Positions 25,102 to 35,604 of a stretch of 64,000 nucleotides of DNA are shown piece by piece. The translations under genes and the position numbers were made by a program. Source of the DNA: Candidatus Mycolicibacterium alkanivorans (GTDB lineage Bacteria > Actinomycetota > Actinomycetes > Mycobacteriales > Mycobacteriaceae); contig NZ_JAIVFL010000001.1 in assembly GCF_022760805.1 (NCBI RefSeq), positions 372,001-436,000 on the forward strand, in the 5' to 3' direction. The notes beneath the pieces are model-generated. The model did no database searches, was not told the DNA's origin, and worked only from the letters and a program-made list of their open reading frames with translations. Numbering within the stretch: the first letter of the stretch is position 1; each line of letters opens with the position of its first letter.

Positions 25102-26295
25102 ATGAGCACCACCACGGCACCGCCCAAGAAGGACACCTACAGTCCGCTGGAGCTGTTCGGCATCGACCGGCTGCTCGGCGAAGACGAGCGCGACATCGCC
25201 GCGACCGTGCGCAAGTTCGTCGACACGAGGCTTCGCCCGAACGTCGAGGACTGGTTCGAATCGGCCACCCTGCCCAGGGAACTGGCCAAGGAGTTCGGCG
25301 ACCTCGGCGTGCTCGGCATGCACCTGCAGGGCTATGGCTGCGCGGGCACCAACGCCGTCAGCTACGGCCTAGCATGTCTGGAGCTGGAGGCCGGCGACAG
25401 TGGCTTCCGCAGCTTCGTGTCGGTGCAGGGCTCGCTGTCGATGTTCTCGATCTACCGCTACGGCTCCGAAGAACACAAGAGCGAATGGTTACCCCGGCTG
25501 GCCGCCGGTGACGCGATCGGCTGCTTCGGGTTGACCGAGCCCGACTTCGGCTCCAACCCGGCCGGCATGCGAACGCGGGCCCGCCGCGACGGCAGCGACT
25601 GGGTGCTCAACGGCACCAAAATGTGGATCACCAACGGCAACCTCGCCGACGTCGCGACGGTGTGGGCGCAGACCGACGACGGCATTGCCGGATTCCTGGT
25701 CCCGACCAATACTCCCGGCTTCGCCGCCAACGCAATTCACAAGAAGCTGTCGCTGCGCGCGTCGGTGACTTCCGAACTGGTGTTGGACAACGTCCGTCTC
25801 CCCGCGTCGGCCCAGCTGCCGCTCGCCGAGGGTCTGGGCGCCCCGCTGTCCTGCCTCAACGAAGCCCGGTTCGGCATCGTGTTCGGTTCGCTCGGCGCAG
25901 CCCGGGACAGCCTGGAGACCACGATCGCCTACACCCAGGCGCGGGAGGTGTTCGACCGTCCGTTGTCGAGCTACCAGCTGACCCAGGAGAAGCTCGCCAA
26001 CATGACGGTGGAACTGGGCAAGGGCATGCTGCTCGCCATTCACCTCGGCCGAATGAAGGACGCCGAGGGCGTGCGGCCCGAGCAGATCAGCCTGGGCAAG
26101 CTCAACAACGTACGCGAAGCGCTGGCCATCGCCCGTGAATGCCGAACCCTGTTGGGCGGCAGCGGGATCACCCTCGAGTACTCACCGCTGCGCCATGCCA
26201 ACAACCTCGAGTCTGTGCTGACCTACGAGGGCACCTCCGAGATGCATCTGCTGTCGATCGGTAAGGCTCTAACCGGACAGGCAGCGTTCCGCTGA
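25102..26295 (+). CDS. Acyl-CoA dehydrogenase, glutaryl-CoA dehydrogenase type
   Basis: 397 residues, complete. FAD-binding segments GCFGLTEPDFGSNPAGM and KMWITNGNLADVATVWA are clear. The catalytic base is the Glu in LTYEGTSEMHLL. FRSFVSVQGSLSM contains the Arg that glutaryl-CoA dehydrogenases use to hold the substrate carboxylate. It probably oxidises and decarboxylates glutaryl-CoA to crotonyl-CoA, or acts on a similar dicarboxyl-CoA; M. tuberculosis FadE7 is the nearest named protein I recall. It sits 1 bp after the aldehyde dehydrogenase remnant and is under the same divergent promoter, so the pathway may now lack an upstream step. Confidence 0.85.
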   Translation: MSTTTAPPKKDTYSPLELFGIDRLLGEDERDIAATVRKFVDTRLRPNVEDWFESATLPRELAKEFGDLGVLGMHLQGYGCAGTNAVSYGLACLELEAGDSGFRSFVSVQGSLSMFSIYRYGSEEHKSEWLPRLAAGDAIGCFGLTEPDFGSNPAGMRTRARRDGSDWVLNGTKMWITNGNLADVATVWAQTDDGIAGFLVPTNTPGFAANAIHKKLSLRASVTSELVLDNVRLPASAQLPLAEGLGAPLSCLNEARFGIVFGSLGAARDSLETTIAYTQAREVFDRPLSSYQLTQEKLANMTVELGKGMLLAIHLGRMKDAEGVRPEQISLGKLNNVREALAIARECRTLLGGSGITLEYSPLRHANNLESVLTYEGTSEMHLLSIGKALTGQAAFR

Positions 26296-26313
26296 CATGA
26301 CCGCAGCCGTCGA

Positions 26314-26397
26314 ACTCCGGTATCTGCGCCCCCGTTCTCGCCCGAGAATGTCGATCAGGCCATGAACGTATTGGAGTCGGGTCTGACCCTGGATTGA
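26314..26397 (+). pseudogene. Possible 3' stub of a class III aminotransferase
   Basis: The frame reads PPFSPENVDQAMNVLESGLT to a TGA at 26395-26397. This resembles the last helix of an omega-aminotransferase, which would fit the catabolic neighbours, but 27 codons are too few to be sure. Everything upstream is missing. Confidence 0.25.
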
Positions 26398-26399
26398 GC

Positions 26400-26405
26400 T
26401 AATGT
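26400..26405 (+). promoter_or_regulatory. -10 element (TAATGT) of a leaderless fecB2 transcript
   Basis: TANNNT ending 6 nt before the GTG at 26412, with no Shine-Dalgarno. Confidence 0.5.
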
Positions 26406-26411
26406 CGCGCC

Positions 26412-27395
26412 GTGGGCACCTACTGGAGTCGGCGAGAGTTCCTGGGAGTCACCGGCGCGGCGGCACTGCTGCTCGCCACCGCATGCTCGTCGAACGGCTC
26501 GAAGAACTCCGTCCCGAAATCGGTCACCATCCGACACATCTTCGGCGAGACCACCATCCCCGCGCCACCCAACCGCGTCGTCAGCGCCGGGTTGACCGAG
26601 CAGGACGACCTGCTGGCTCTCGGCGTCGTCCCGGTCGCGGTGACCAACTGGTTCGGCGACCAGCCGTTCGGGGTATGGCCGTGGGCCCAGTCCGAACTCG
26701 GCGGCGCCCAGCCGGTTCTGCTGAACCTGGACAACGGAATCCAGGTCGACCAGATCGCCAAACTCAAACCCGACCTCGTCGTCGCCGTCAACGCCGGACT
26801 CGATGCCGACACCTACCAGAGGCTCACCGCGATCGCGCCGACCATTGCACAGTCCGACGGCGACGCCTTCTTCGAACCGTGGAAGGACCAGGCCACCGCA
26901 GTCGGCACCGCGGTGTTCCAGGCCGACAGGATGAAGCAACTCATCACCGACGTCGACAACAAGTTCGCCGACGTGGCCAAGAACGACGCCGGATTCAAGG
27001 ACAAGAAGGCACTGCTACTCGCGGGCAGCTTCTATGCCGGCGCCCTCACCGCCACGCTTCCCGGCTGGCGCACCGACTTCCTGACCTCGATGGGCTTTCA
27101 GATCCCGAACAGCATCTCCGCCTTCGCCGTCGACAGCAGCCGCGCCGCCATCCCCCGCGACAAGCTCGCCGACGCCCTCGATGGCGCCGACGTGCTGATC
27201 TGGTCCACCGAGAGTGACGCCGACCAGGCCGCGCTGCTGGCCGATCCCGCCGTCGCCGCACTGAGTGCGACCCAGCTGAAGCGCAACGTGTTCACCGGCA
27301 AGGACCTCGCGGGCGCCATCGCGTTCTCCTCACCGCTGTCCTACCCGGTGGTCGCCGACCAACTGCCACCGCTGCTCTCCCGCGCGCTCGGGTGA
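26412..27395 (+). CDS. fecB2: Iron-siderophore ABC transporter substrate-binding lipoprotein (FecB2-like)
   Basis: 327 residues. The N-terminus combines a twin-arginine motif (SRREFLGVTG) with a lipobox (LLATAC), so it is a Tat-exported lipoprotein anchored outside the membrane. The periplasmic-binding fold of helical-backbone type follows, with IFGETTIPAPPNRVVSAGL and DLLALGVVPVAVTNWFG near the start and IAKLKPDLVVAVN in the middle. It should bind a ferric siderophore or haem-like ligand and deliver it to an ABC permease, which is not encoded in this window. Length and neighbours match Rv0265c. It overlaps the next gene by 4 bp. Confidence 0.88.
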   Translation: MGTYWSRREFLGVTGAAALLLATACSSNGSKNSVPKSVTIRHIFGETTIPAPPNRVVSAGLTEQDDLLALGVVPVAVTNWFGDQPFGVWPWAQSELGGAQPVLLNLDNGIQVDQIAKLKPDLVVAVNAGLDADTYQRLTAIAPTIAQSDGDAFFEPWKDQATAVGTAVFQADRMKQLITDVDNKFADVAKNDAGFKDKKALLLAGSFYAGALTATLPGWRTDFLTSMGFQIPNSISAFAVDSSRAAIPRDKLADALDGADVLIWSTESDADQAALLADPAVAALSATQLKRNVFTGKDLAGAIAFSSPLSYPVVADQLPPLLSRALG

Positions 27396-28138
27396 GCGCG
27401 CGTGCTTGGATAGCACCCGTGACTAGCGGCCGGACCGACACCGCACGGCAGGACGCCCCTACGCCGGGGTTCGCACAGGTCGGCTCTCGTTACTATCCGG
27501 CCCTCGTCGCAGTGTTCACCGCACTGGTGATCATCTCCAACGTCACCGCCACCAAGGGCGTCGCCTTCGGCCCGATCATCGGCAACTGGTCGATCATCAC
27601 CGACGGCGGGTTCATCGTCTTCCCGCTGACCTACGTGATCGGTGACGTTCTCTCCGAGGTCTACGGCTTCAAAGCCGCGCGGCGGGCCATCATCCTCGGC
27701 TTCGCGATGAACGGACTTGCAGCACTGTCCTTCTGGGTGACGATCTATCTTCCGTCGGCTGACTTCTACACCAATCAGGAACACTTCGAGAACATCGTCC
27801 ACGCTTACACCCAGCTGATCGTCGCGGGTCTGGCCGGCTTCATCGTCGGCCAGACCATCAACGCCTGGACCGTCGTCAAGATCAAGGAACACACCAAAGA
27901 GAAGCACCTGTGGGCGCGGCTGGTCGGCTCCACCTTCGCCGGCCAACTCGGCGATACTTTGGTGTTCTGCAGCATCGCCGCCGGCGCGATCGGCATCACC
28001 AGCTTCGGCGATTTCGCCACCTACGCCGCACTGGGCTGGATCTACAAGACCGCCGTGGAAGTGGTGATGCTGCCGATCACCTACCGGGTGATCGCCTACA
28101 TCAAGCGGCACGAGCCCACCTACACCGCCATGGTGTGA
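27392..28138 (+). CDS. VUT/YhhQ family queuosine-precursor-type transporter
   Basis: 248 residues from a GTG that overlaps the fecB2 stop. About six membrane segments are visible. Family motifs: [14 protein letters not shown], a conserved [22 protein letters not shown], and near the end [16 protein letters not shown] and [14 protein letters not shown]. YhhQ proteins import queuosine precursors such as preQ0 or preQ1. The overlap with the binding-protein gene suggests cotranscription, though the two functions have no obvious link. The first ~30 residues are polar and probably cytosolic; an internal start is possible. Confidence 0.88.
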   Translation: MSARAWIAPVTSGRTDTARQDAPTPGFAQVGSRYYPALVAVFTALVIISNVTATKGVAFGPIIGNWSIITDGGFIVFPLTYVIGDVLSEVYGFKAARRAIILGFAMNGLAALSFWVTIYLPSADFYTNQEHFENIVHAYTQLIVAGLAGFIVGQTINAWTVVKIKEHTKEKHLWARLVGSTFAGQLGDTLVFCSIAAGAIGITSFGDFATYAALGWIYKTAVEVVMLPITYRVIAYIKRHEPTYTAMV

Positions 28139-28247
28139 CGGCGTGCGAACGTGGATTACCGCCACGGTTCGACCGCGCGATGCGTGGAACAATTTCACAA
28201 TCGGAACCGTCGATTTACCGTTGGTGAATGGCTGGGGAACAGACCTG

Positions 28248-28871
28248 ATGGTGTCCGACGCAATCCGCGACTACGGCGACACCGCGCTGCTGCTGGTGTG
28301 CGAGTCGACCGACGAGGTGCTGGCCGTGACCGCGGCGCTGAACGAGGCCCGGATTCCTGCCGTGCTCGACATCGTGCCCGCCTCGCGCACCGTCCTGCTC
28401 GAGCTCGCAGGCCCCCGCGACCAGAGGCCCACCCGGCAACGACTGAGCCAACTACGGATCGAACCCACCACCGCCGCGAACGCGGACGGGCGCGTCGACG
28501 TCACGATCGACCTCGTCTACGACGGGGCAGACCTGGCCGAGGTCGCCGAGCTCACCGGACTGGACACCGCCGGTGTCATTCACGCCCACACCGCAGCGCC
28601 GTGGCGGGTCGGATTCGGTGGATTCGCACCGGGTTTCGCGTACCTGGTGGGTGGAGACCCGCGACTGCAGGTGCCGCGGCGCAGCGAGCCGCGCACCAAG
28701 GTGCCGGCCGGATCGGTGGGACTGGCCGGTGAGTTCAGCGGTGTGTATCCGCGGGAGTCACCGGGGGGATGGCAGCTGATCGGGCGCACCGACGCGGTGC
28801 TGTGGGACGTCGACCGCCCTCAACCGGCACTGCTGACACCCGGCATGAGGGTGCAGTTCCGGGCCGTCTGA
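28248..28871 (+). CDS. pxpB: 5-oxoprolinase subunit PxpB (KipI family)
   Basis: 207 residues. The ATG at 28248 ([16 protein letters not shown]) is chosen because the upstream frame from 28143 does not look like the family. A cyclophilin-like KipI domain is present, with the hallmark [20 protein letters not shown], then [17 protein letters not shown] and [17 protein letters not shown]. PxpA, PxpB and PxpC together hydrolyse 5-oxoproline to glutamate using ATP; no PxpA gene is visible here. It is followed 9 bp later by pxpC, and both match Rv0264c-Rv0263c. Confidence 0.88.
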   Translation: MVSDAIRDYGDTALLLVCESTDEVLAVTAALNEARIPAVLDIVPASRTVLLELAGPRDQRPTRQRLSQLRIEPTTAANADGRVDVTIDLVYDGADLAEVAELTGLDTAGVIHAHTAAPWRVGFGGFAPGFAYLVGGDPRLQVPRRSEPRTKVPAGSVGLAGEFSGVYPRESPGGWQLIGRTDAVLWDVDRPQPALLTPGMRVQFRAV

Positions 28872-28880
28872 GGGGACGAC

Positions 28881-30329
<1,449 letters not shown>

Positions 30330-30573
30330 ACCGCGACCACCGAACCGCCCGGAGCCTCGGCGAGTGCGCTCACAATGGCGCGTCGTCGAACGTCATGCCT
30401 TCGTCGTCGGGCATGCCGTCGCTCCTTTTCTCACGCGGGGCCTTTCCGGTGGTGCAACACAGCCGCCCGAAGAGCCTTACCGGACGTGAGTTCTCTCACC
30501 TTGACCCCGGGACCTGGCTAGCATCGGGTGGGCGTACTGTGATCCGTAACACCTTCATGCCCGAGGAGGTCCG

Positions 30574-30870
30574 TTGTCCAGCACAACCGAATTGGCCGAA
30601 CTTCACCACCTGATCGGCGGGCTGCGGCGGTGCGTGACGTCTTTGAAGGCGAAGTACGGCGACTCTCCAGCAATGCGCCGAATCGTCAACGACACCGAGC
30701 GAATCCTCAATGACGTCGAGCTTCTCGATATCGACGCCAATGAGCTCGAGCTCGCCCAGCAAACCGTCGTCTTCTCCGGCGAGAAGATCCCGATACCGGA
30801 CACCCCGTACGACACCGCCTTCTGGCGAGACGTCGACGACGAGGGCGTCGGCGGCCACCACCGTCACTGA
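30574..30870 (+). CDS. Rv0250c-like small protein heading the sdh1 operon
   Basis: 98 residues from a TTG start, supported by a GAGGAGG ribosome-binding site 4-5 nt before it. It is mostly helical (LIGGLRRCVTSLKAKYGDSP) and acidic. The C-terminal segment PIPDTPYDTAFWRDVDDEG is distinctive. It matches the ~97-residue conserved protein (Rv0250c) that precedes the succinate dehydrogenase 1 genes in mycobacteria, 68 bp before the membrane subunit here. No known domain and no signal. A role in assembly or regulation of the complex is possible but unproven. Confidence 0.85.
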   Translation: MSSTTELAELHHLIGGLRRCVTSLKAKYGDSPAMRRIVNDTERILNDVELLDIDANELELAQQTVVFSGEKIPIPDTPYDTAFWRDVDDEGVGGHHRH

Positions 30871-30938
30871 CCCGCTTACCGCTGGGCGCCGTGATCTAGG
30901 TACCCTCCGATCAGTTCATGCGAAGGGGATCACAGTAG

Positions 30939-31775
30939 ATGAGCGCACCTGCGGCTAACCGCCCTGCGACCGGCGTCTTCTCACCCGGCCGTGCCCAGAT
31001 ACCGCAGCGCACGCTGCGCACCGACAACTGGCTGAAGTCACCGATCGTTGTCGACCTCGGCTTCGCCGCGTTCATCATCTACGCGACCGTACGGGCGTTC
31101 CAGCGCGACCACTTCTTCGTGCCGCAGTACCACTACCTCACGCCGTTCTACTCGCCGTGCCTGAGCAAGTCATGCGGCGAGGCCAGTGACTTCTGGCCGC
31201 AGATCCTGCCCAGTTCGGGCCTGCTGTCGTTGCTGCCCTACGCGCTGCTGTCACTGCCGTTCCTGCTGCTGTTCCGGCTGACCTGCTACTACTACCGCGG
31301 CGCCTACTACCGCTCGGTGTGGCAGGCCCCCACCGCCTGCGCCGTGGCCGAGCCGCATGCGAAATACACTGGCGAGACCCGGCTTCCGCTGATCATTCAG
31401 AACAGCCACCGATACTTCTTCTACGTCGCGGGCATCATCTCGGTGATCAACACCTACGACGCGATCGTCGCCTTCCACTCCGACAAGGGACCCGGCGGAT
31501 TCGGTTTCGGCTTGGGCAACGTGATCCTGGTGACCAACGTCGTGCTGCTATGGATCTACACGCTGTCCTGCCATTCCTGCCGCCACGTCACCGGCGGTCG
31601 CCTCAAGCACTTCTCGAAGCACCCCGTGCGCTACTGGATCTGGTCCCAGGTCAGCAAGATCAACACCCGCCACAAGATGTACGCGTGGATCACTCTGGGC
31701 ACCTTGATGTTCACCGACTTCTACGTCATGCTCGTGGCCAGTGGGACCATCTCTGACCTGAGATTCATTGGCTGA
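30939..31775 (+). CDS. sdhC: Succinate dehydrogenase 1 membrane subunit
   Basis: 278 residues with about five membrane helices. Cysteine/histidine groups are visible: CLSKSC near residue 75 and CHSCRHVTGG near 213, plus QNSHRYFF. The M. smegmatis Sdh1 structure was reported to hold a Rieske-type iron-sulfur cluster within this membrane subunit, and such Cys/His positions are the likely ligands. It anchors SdhAB and passes electrons to menaquinone. It matches Rv0249c in length and order. It is followed 35 bp later by sdhA. Confidence 0.9.
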   Translation: MSAPAANRPATGVFSPGRAQIPQRTLRTDNWLKSPIVVDLGFAAFIIYATVRAFQRDHFFVPQYHYLTPFYSPCLSKSCGEASDFWPQILPSSGLLSLLPYALLSLPFLLLFRLTCYYYRGAYYRSVWQAPTACAVAEPHAKYTGETRLPLIIQNSHRYFFYVAGIISVINTYDAIVAFHSDKGPGGFGFGLGNVILVTNVVLLWIYTLSCHSCRHVTGGRLKHFSKHPVRYWIWSQVSKINTRHKMYAWITLGTLMFTDFYVMLVASGTISDLRFIG

Positions 31776-31810
31776 CAAGCAGTTTCATACAACAGTTTGA
31801 GCGAGGACAC

Positions 31811-33742
31811 ATGACGGTTGAGGTCGAGCGGCATTCTTACGACGTTGTCGTGATCGGTGCCGGCGGCTCGGGGCTACGCGCGGTCATCGAAGCCCGGGAA
31901 CGGGGCCTGAAGGTCGCCGTGGTGTGCAAGTCGCTGTTCGGCAAGGCTCACACCGTCATGGCCGAGGGCGGCTGCGCGGCTGCGATGCGCAACGTGAACA
32001 CCAAGGACAGCTGGCAGGTGCACTTCGGTGACACCATGCGCGGCGGCAAGTTCCTCAACAACTGGCGGATGGCCGAGCTGCACGCGCAAGAGGCCCCCGA
32101 CCGGGTGTGGGAACTGGAGACCTACGGCGCGCTGTTTGACCGCACCAAAGACGGGCGGATCAGCCAGCGCAACTTCGGCGGGCACACCTACCCGCGGCTG
32201 GCCCACGTCGGCGACCGCACCGGCCTGGAGATCATCCGCACCCTGCAGCAGAAGATCGTCTCGCTGCAGCAGGAGGACAAGGCCGAGCTGGGCGACTACG
32301 AGGCCCGAATCAAGGTCTTCCACGAGTGTGCGATCACCGAGCTGATCAAGGACGGCGACAAGATCGCCGGCGCCTTCGGCTACTGGCGGGAGACCGGCAA
32401 GTTCATCCTGTTCGAGGCCCCAGCCGTGGTGCTGGCCACCGGCGGTATCGGCAAGTCGTTCAAGGTGTCGTCGAACTCCTGGGAGTACACCGGCGACGGG
32501 CACGCCCTGGCGCTGCGGGCGGGCTCGGCGCTGATCAACATGGAGTTCATCCAGTTCCACCCGACCGGCATGGTCTGGCCGCTGTCCGTCAAGGGCCTCC
32601 TGGTGACCGAGGGTGTGCGCGGTGACGGCGGGGTTCTGAAGAACTCCGACGGCAAGCGCTTCATGTTCGACTACATCCCGGCGGTCTTCAAGGGCCAGTA
32701 CGCCGAGACCGAAGAAGAAGCCGACCAGTGGCTCAAGGACAACGACTCCGCTCGCCGCACCCCTGACCTGCTGCCCCGCGACGAGGTGGCGCGTGCCATC
32801 AACTCCGAGGTGAAGGCCGGGCGCGGAACCCCGCACGGCGGCGTCTACCTCGACATCGCGACGCGCATGACTCCCGAGGAGATCAAGCGCCGCCTGCCGT
32901 CGATGTACCACCAGTTCATGGAGCTGGCCGAGGTCGACATCACCAAGGACGAGATGGAGGTCGGACCGACCTGCCACTACGTGATGGGTGGTATCGAGGT
33001 CGATCCGGACACCGGTGCCGCGGCCACTCCGGGCCTGTTCGCCGCGGGCGAGTGCTCCGGCGGCATGCACGGTTCGAACCGGCTGGGCGGCAACTCGCTG
33101 TCGGACCTGCTGGTGTTCGGCCGGCGCGCCGGGCTCGGCGCCGCCGACTACGTGCGGGCGCTGTCGAGCCGCCCGAAGGTCTCCGAGGAGTCCATCGAGT
33201 CCGCCGCGGAGTTGGCGCTCGAGCCGTTCAAGGGTCCGCAGGGTAGCGGTAACGGGGGAGCCAAACCGGAAAACCCGTACACCCTGCACGCCGAGCTGCA
33301 GCAGACGATGAACGACCTGGTCGGCATCATCCGCACGGACGGCGAGATCAAGCAGGCGCTGGCCAAGATCGAGGAGTTTAAGGCCCGCTACAAGAACATC
33401 GAGTCCGACGGACGGCGCGAGTTCAACCCTGGCTGGCATCTGGCCATCGACATGCGGAACATGCTGCTGGTCAGCGAGTGCGTGGCGAAGGCCGCGCTAG
33501 CGCGCACCGAGAGCCGTGGCGGTCACACCCGCGACGACTTCCCGTCGATGGACCCCAAGTGGCGGGGCACGCTGCTGGTGTGCCGGACGGCGAGCGACGA
33601 CGAGGTGCCCGACGTGTCGGTCACCAAGGAGAATCAGCCGCCGATGCGCGAGGATCTGCTCGAGATCTTCGAGATCGAGGAACTCGGCAAGTACTTCACC
33701 GACGAGGAGCTGGCGCAGCATCCGGGACGGAGGACCCAGTGA
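31811..33742 (+). CDS. sdhA: Succinate dehydrogenase 1 flavoprotein subunit
   Basis: 643 residues, ATG preceded by GAGGACAC. The FAD-binding Rossmann motif is VVIGAGGSGLRAVIEA. The covalent-FAD histidine lies in KAHTVMAEGG. Substrate-site motifs include FIQFHPTGMVWP and the MHGSNRLGGNSLSDLLVFGRR region, which contacts FAD. It oxidises succinate to fumarate in the citric acid cycle and hands electrons to SdhB. The length is somewhat greater than E. coli SdhA and fits Rv0248c. A 4-bp overlap couples it to sdhB. Confidence 0.95.
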   Translation: MTVEVERHSYDVVVIGAGGSGLRAVIEARERGLKVAVVCKSLFGKAHTVMAEGGCAAAMRNVNTKDSWQVHFGDTMRGGKFLNNWRMAELHAQEAPDRVWELETYGALFDRTKDGRISQRNFGGHTYPRLAHVGDRTGLEIIRTLQQKIVSLQQEDKAELGDYEARIKVFHECAITELIKDGDKIAGAFGYWRETGKFILFEAPAVVLATGGIGKSFKVSSNSWEYTGDGHALALRAGSALINMEFIQFHPTGMVWPLSVKGLLVTEGVRGDGGVLKNSDGKRFMFDYIPAVFKGQYAETEEEADQWLKDNDSARRTPDLLPRDEVARAINSEVKAGRGTPHGGVYLDIATRMTPEEIKRRLPSMYHQFMELAEVDITKDEMEVGPTCHYVMGGIEVDPDTGAAATPGLFAAGECSGGMHGSNRLGGNSLSDLLVFGRRAGLGAADYVRALSSRPKVSEESIESAAELALEPFKGPQGSGNGGAKPENPYTLHAELQQTMNDLVGIIRTDGEIKQALAKIEEFKARYKNIESDGRREFNPGWHLAIDMRNMLLVSECVAKAALARTESRGGHTRDDFPSMDPKWRGTLLVCRTASDDEVPDVSVTKENQPPMREDLLEIFEIEELGKYFTDEELAQHPGRRTQ

Positions 33743-34491
33743 GCTATCAGGCGAATCTGAAGGTTTGGCGCGGCGACGACGAGGGCGGCGGCCTGCACGA
33801 CTTCTCGGTCGAGGTCAACGAGGGTGAGGTCGTGCTCGACATCATCCACCGACTGCAGGCCGAGCAGGCACCCGACCTCGCGGTGCGGTGGAACTGTAAG
33901 GCCGGCAAGTGCGGATCGTGTTCGGCGGAGATCAACGGCCGCCCGCGCCTGATGTGCATGACCCGGATGTCGACGTTTGGTGAGGCCGACACCATCACCA
34001 TCACCCCGCTGCGCACCTTCCCGGTGATCCGCGACCTGGTGACGGACGTGTCGTTCAACTACGAGAAGGCCCGCGAGATCCCCGCGTTCGCGCCGCCGAA
34101 GGATCTGCAGCCCGGCGAGTACCGGATGGCCCAGATCGACGTGGAGCGCTCGCAAGAGTTCCGCAAGTGCATCGAGTGCTTCCTGTGCCAGAACGTCTGC
34201 CACGTGGTGCGTGACCACGAGGAGAACAAGAAGGAGTTCGCCGGCCCGCGCTTCCTGATGCGGATCGCCGAGCTGTCCATGCACCCGCTGGACACCCTCG
34301 ACCGGCGCGACATGGCTCAGGAGGAGTTCGGTCTCGGCTACTGCAACATCACCAAGTGCTGCACCGAGGTGTGCCCCGAGCACATCAAGATCACCGACAA
34401 CGCGCTGATCCCGATGAAGGAACGCGTGGTGGACCGCAAGTATGACCCGGTGGTCTGGCTCGGCAACAAGCTGTTCGGGCGAACGAAGTGA
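33739..34491 (+). CDS. sdhB: Succinate dehydrogenase 1 iron-sulfur subunit
   Basis: 250 residues. The GTG at 33739 overlaps the sdhA stop (GTGA), and the product starts MSYQANLKVWRGDD. The [2Fe-2S] ligands are in CKAGKCGSCSAEING, and the other clusters use CIECFLCQNVCH and CNITKCCTEVCPEHIK. It transfers electrons from FAD to the membrane subunit. It matches Rv0247c. The last codons (GRTK) and the stop lie inside the first copy of a 34-35-bp tandem repeat, so the C-terminus may be partly repeat-derived. Confidence 0.95.
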   Translation: MSYQANLKVWRGDDEGGGLHDFSVEVNEGEVVLDIIHRLQAEQAPDLAVRWNCKAGKCGSCSAEINGRPRLMCMTRMSTFGEADTITITPLRTFPVIRDLVTDVSFNYEKAREIPAFAPPKDLQPGEYRMAQIDVERSQEFRKCIECFLCQNVCHVVRDHEENKKEFAGPRFLMRIAELSMHPLDTLDRRDMAQEEFGLGYCNITKCCTEVCPEHIKITDNALIPMKERVVDRKYDPVVWLGNKLFGRTK

Positions 34492-34582
34492 GCGGAACCG
34501 TCAAGCAGCGCGGGCGAACGAAGTGAGCGGAACCGTCAAGCAGAGCCGGCGAACGAAGTGAGCGGAACCGTCAAGCAGAGCC
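34479..34582 (+). repeat. Three tandem copies of a 34-35-bp repeat at the sdhB 3' end
   Basis: Units start at 34479, 34513 and 34548 and share GGCGAACGAAGTGAGCGGAA followed by CCGTCAAGCA. The copies differ only in the few bases after that. The first unit covers the sdhB stop codon. Confidence 0.88.
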
Positions 34583-34678
34583 GGCGGGACAAGTAGGTCT
34601 TTCTGCGACGAGCGTGAATCTGCTGCGAATTTCAGGTGGTGATTTTCGGAGTGGGTTCGCGCTCGTTGGCATCCGGGG

Positions 34679-34684
34679 TAGCCT
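34679..34684 (+). promoter_or_regulatory. -10 element (TAGCCT) of a leaderless small-gene transcript
   Basis: TANNNT ending 7 nt before the ATG at 34692; no Shine-Dalgarno is present. Confidence 0.5.
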
Positions 34685-34691
34685 CGCGAGT

Positions 34692-34847
34692 ATGGGAAGC
34701 AGCCACAGCGTCAACGAAATTCGAACCGCGATCCGCGAGCTGTCGGCCCGCGCCGAGTTGGCCCGCAAGGAGGACCGCCCGGAGGACGCCGCCGAAATCG
34801 AGCGGCGCATCGCCGCCTATCGCGACGAACTCGCCGAGCGCCCCTGA
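34692..34847 (+). CDS. Small charged helical protein, 51 residues
   Basis: Begins MGSSHSVNEIRTAIRELSAR and continues as one long Arg/Glu/Ala-rich helix to DELAERP. The ATG at 34692 is chosen because a TANNNT element sits 7 nt upstream; the longer frame from 34614 has no such support. No known domain. The composition suggests a single amphipathic helix or short coiled coil. It converges with the flavin reductase gene, 25 bp away. Confidence 0.55.
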   Translation: MGSSHSVNEIRTAIRELSARAELARKEDRPEDAAEIERRIAAYRDELAERP

Positions 34848-34872
34848 GGCCGATCGGACGGGACAGACTGGG

Positions 34873-35382
<510 letters not shown>

Positions 35383-35504
35383 CTACTGGAAAAACCCTAC
35401 GTTGCGGGGGTGGCCGACGTCACCCGTCCAGATCTCGGTGAGTGTTACTTCTCCGTGGTCCAACCACCGCTTAGGCAGTCAATGCAATGTGCGTCACAGT
35501 CGGC

Positions 35505-35532
35505 TTGCGCTGAAGTTACCGAGCGGTATAGT
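35505..35532 (+). promoter_or_regulatory. Sigma-A-like fadE5 promoter
   Basis: TTGCGC (35505-35510) and TATAGT (35527-35532) are separated by 16 bp. The start of transcription would fall near 35539, giving a leader of about 65 nt with a strong GAGGAGGA ribosome-binding site. Confidence 0.55.
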
Positions 35533-35538
35533 TGCGGT

Positions 35539-35554
35539 GTTACTGGTGGGTAAC
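35539..35554. promoter_or_regulatory. Candidate operator at the fadE5 transcription start
   Basis: The palindrome GTTACTGGTGGGTAAC lies just downstream of the -10 box, where a bound repressor would block transcription. Its core TTACT-N4-GGTAA matches TTACT-N4-AGTAA in the fadA2/fabG4 gap. Confidence 0.55.
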
Positions 35555-35604
35555 TTAGAGCCAAGTACCCAACCCGTAAGTGGCATTCTCATCGAGGAGG
35601 AACA

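Noticed and set aside
31874..33439. 521-codon minus-strand frame across sdhA
   Set aside because: It is an antisense shadow caused by high GC at third positions; composition is Arg/Gly/Val/His-rich with no recognisable domain.
34479..34582. CRISPR or IS terminal repeats after sdhB
   Set aside because: Units follow each other directly without spacers, and there is no transposase or inverted partner.
35505..35604. KstR (cholesterol regulator) site at fadE5
   Set aside because: The known TAGAAC-type consensus is not present; only the TTACT-N4-RGTAA palindrome is seen.
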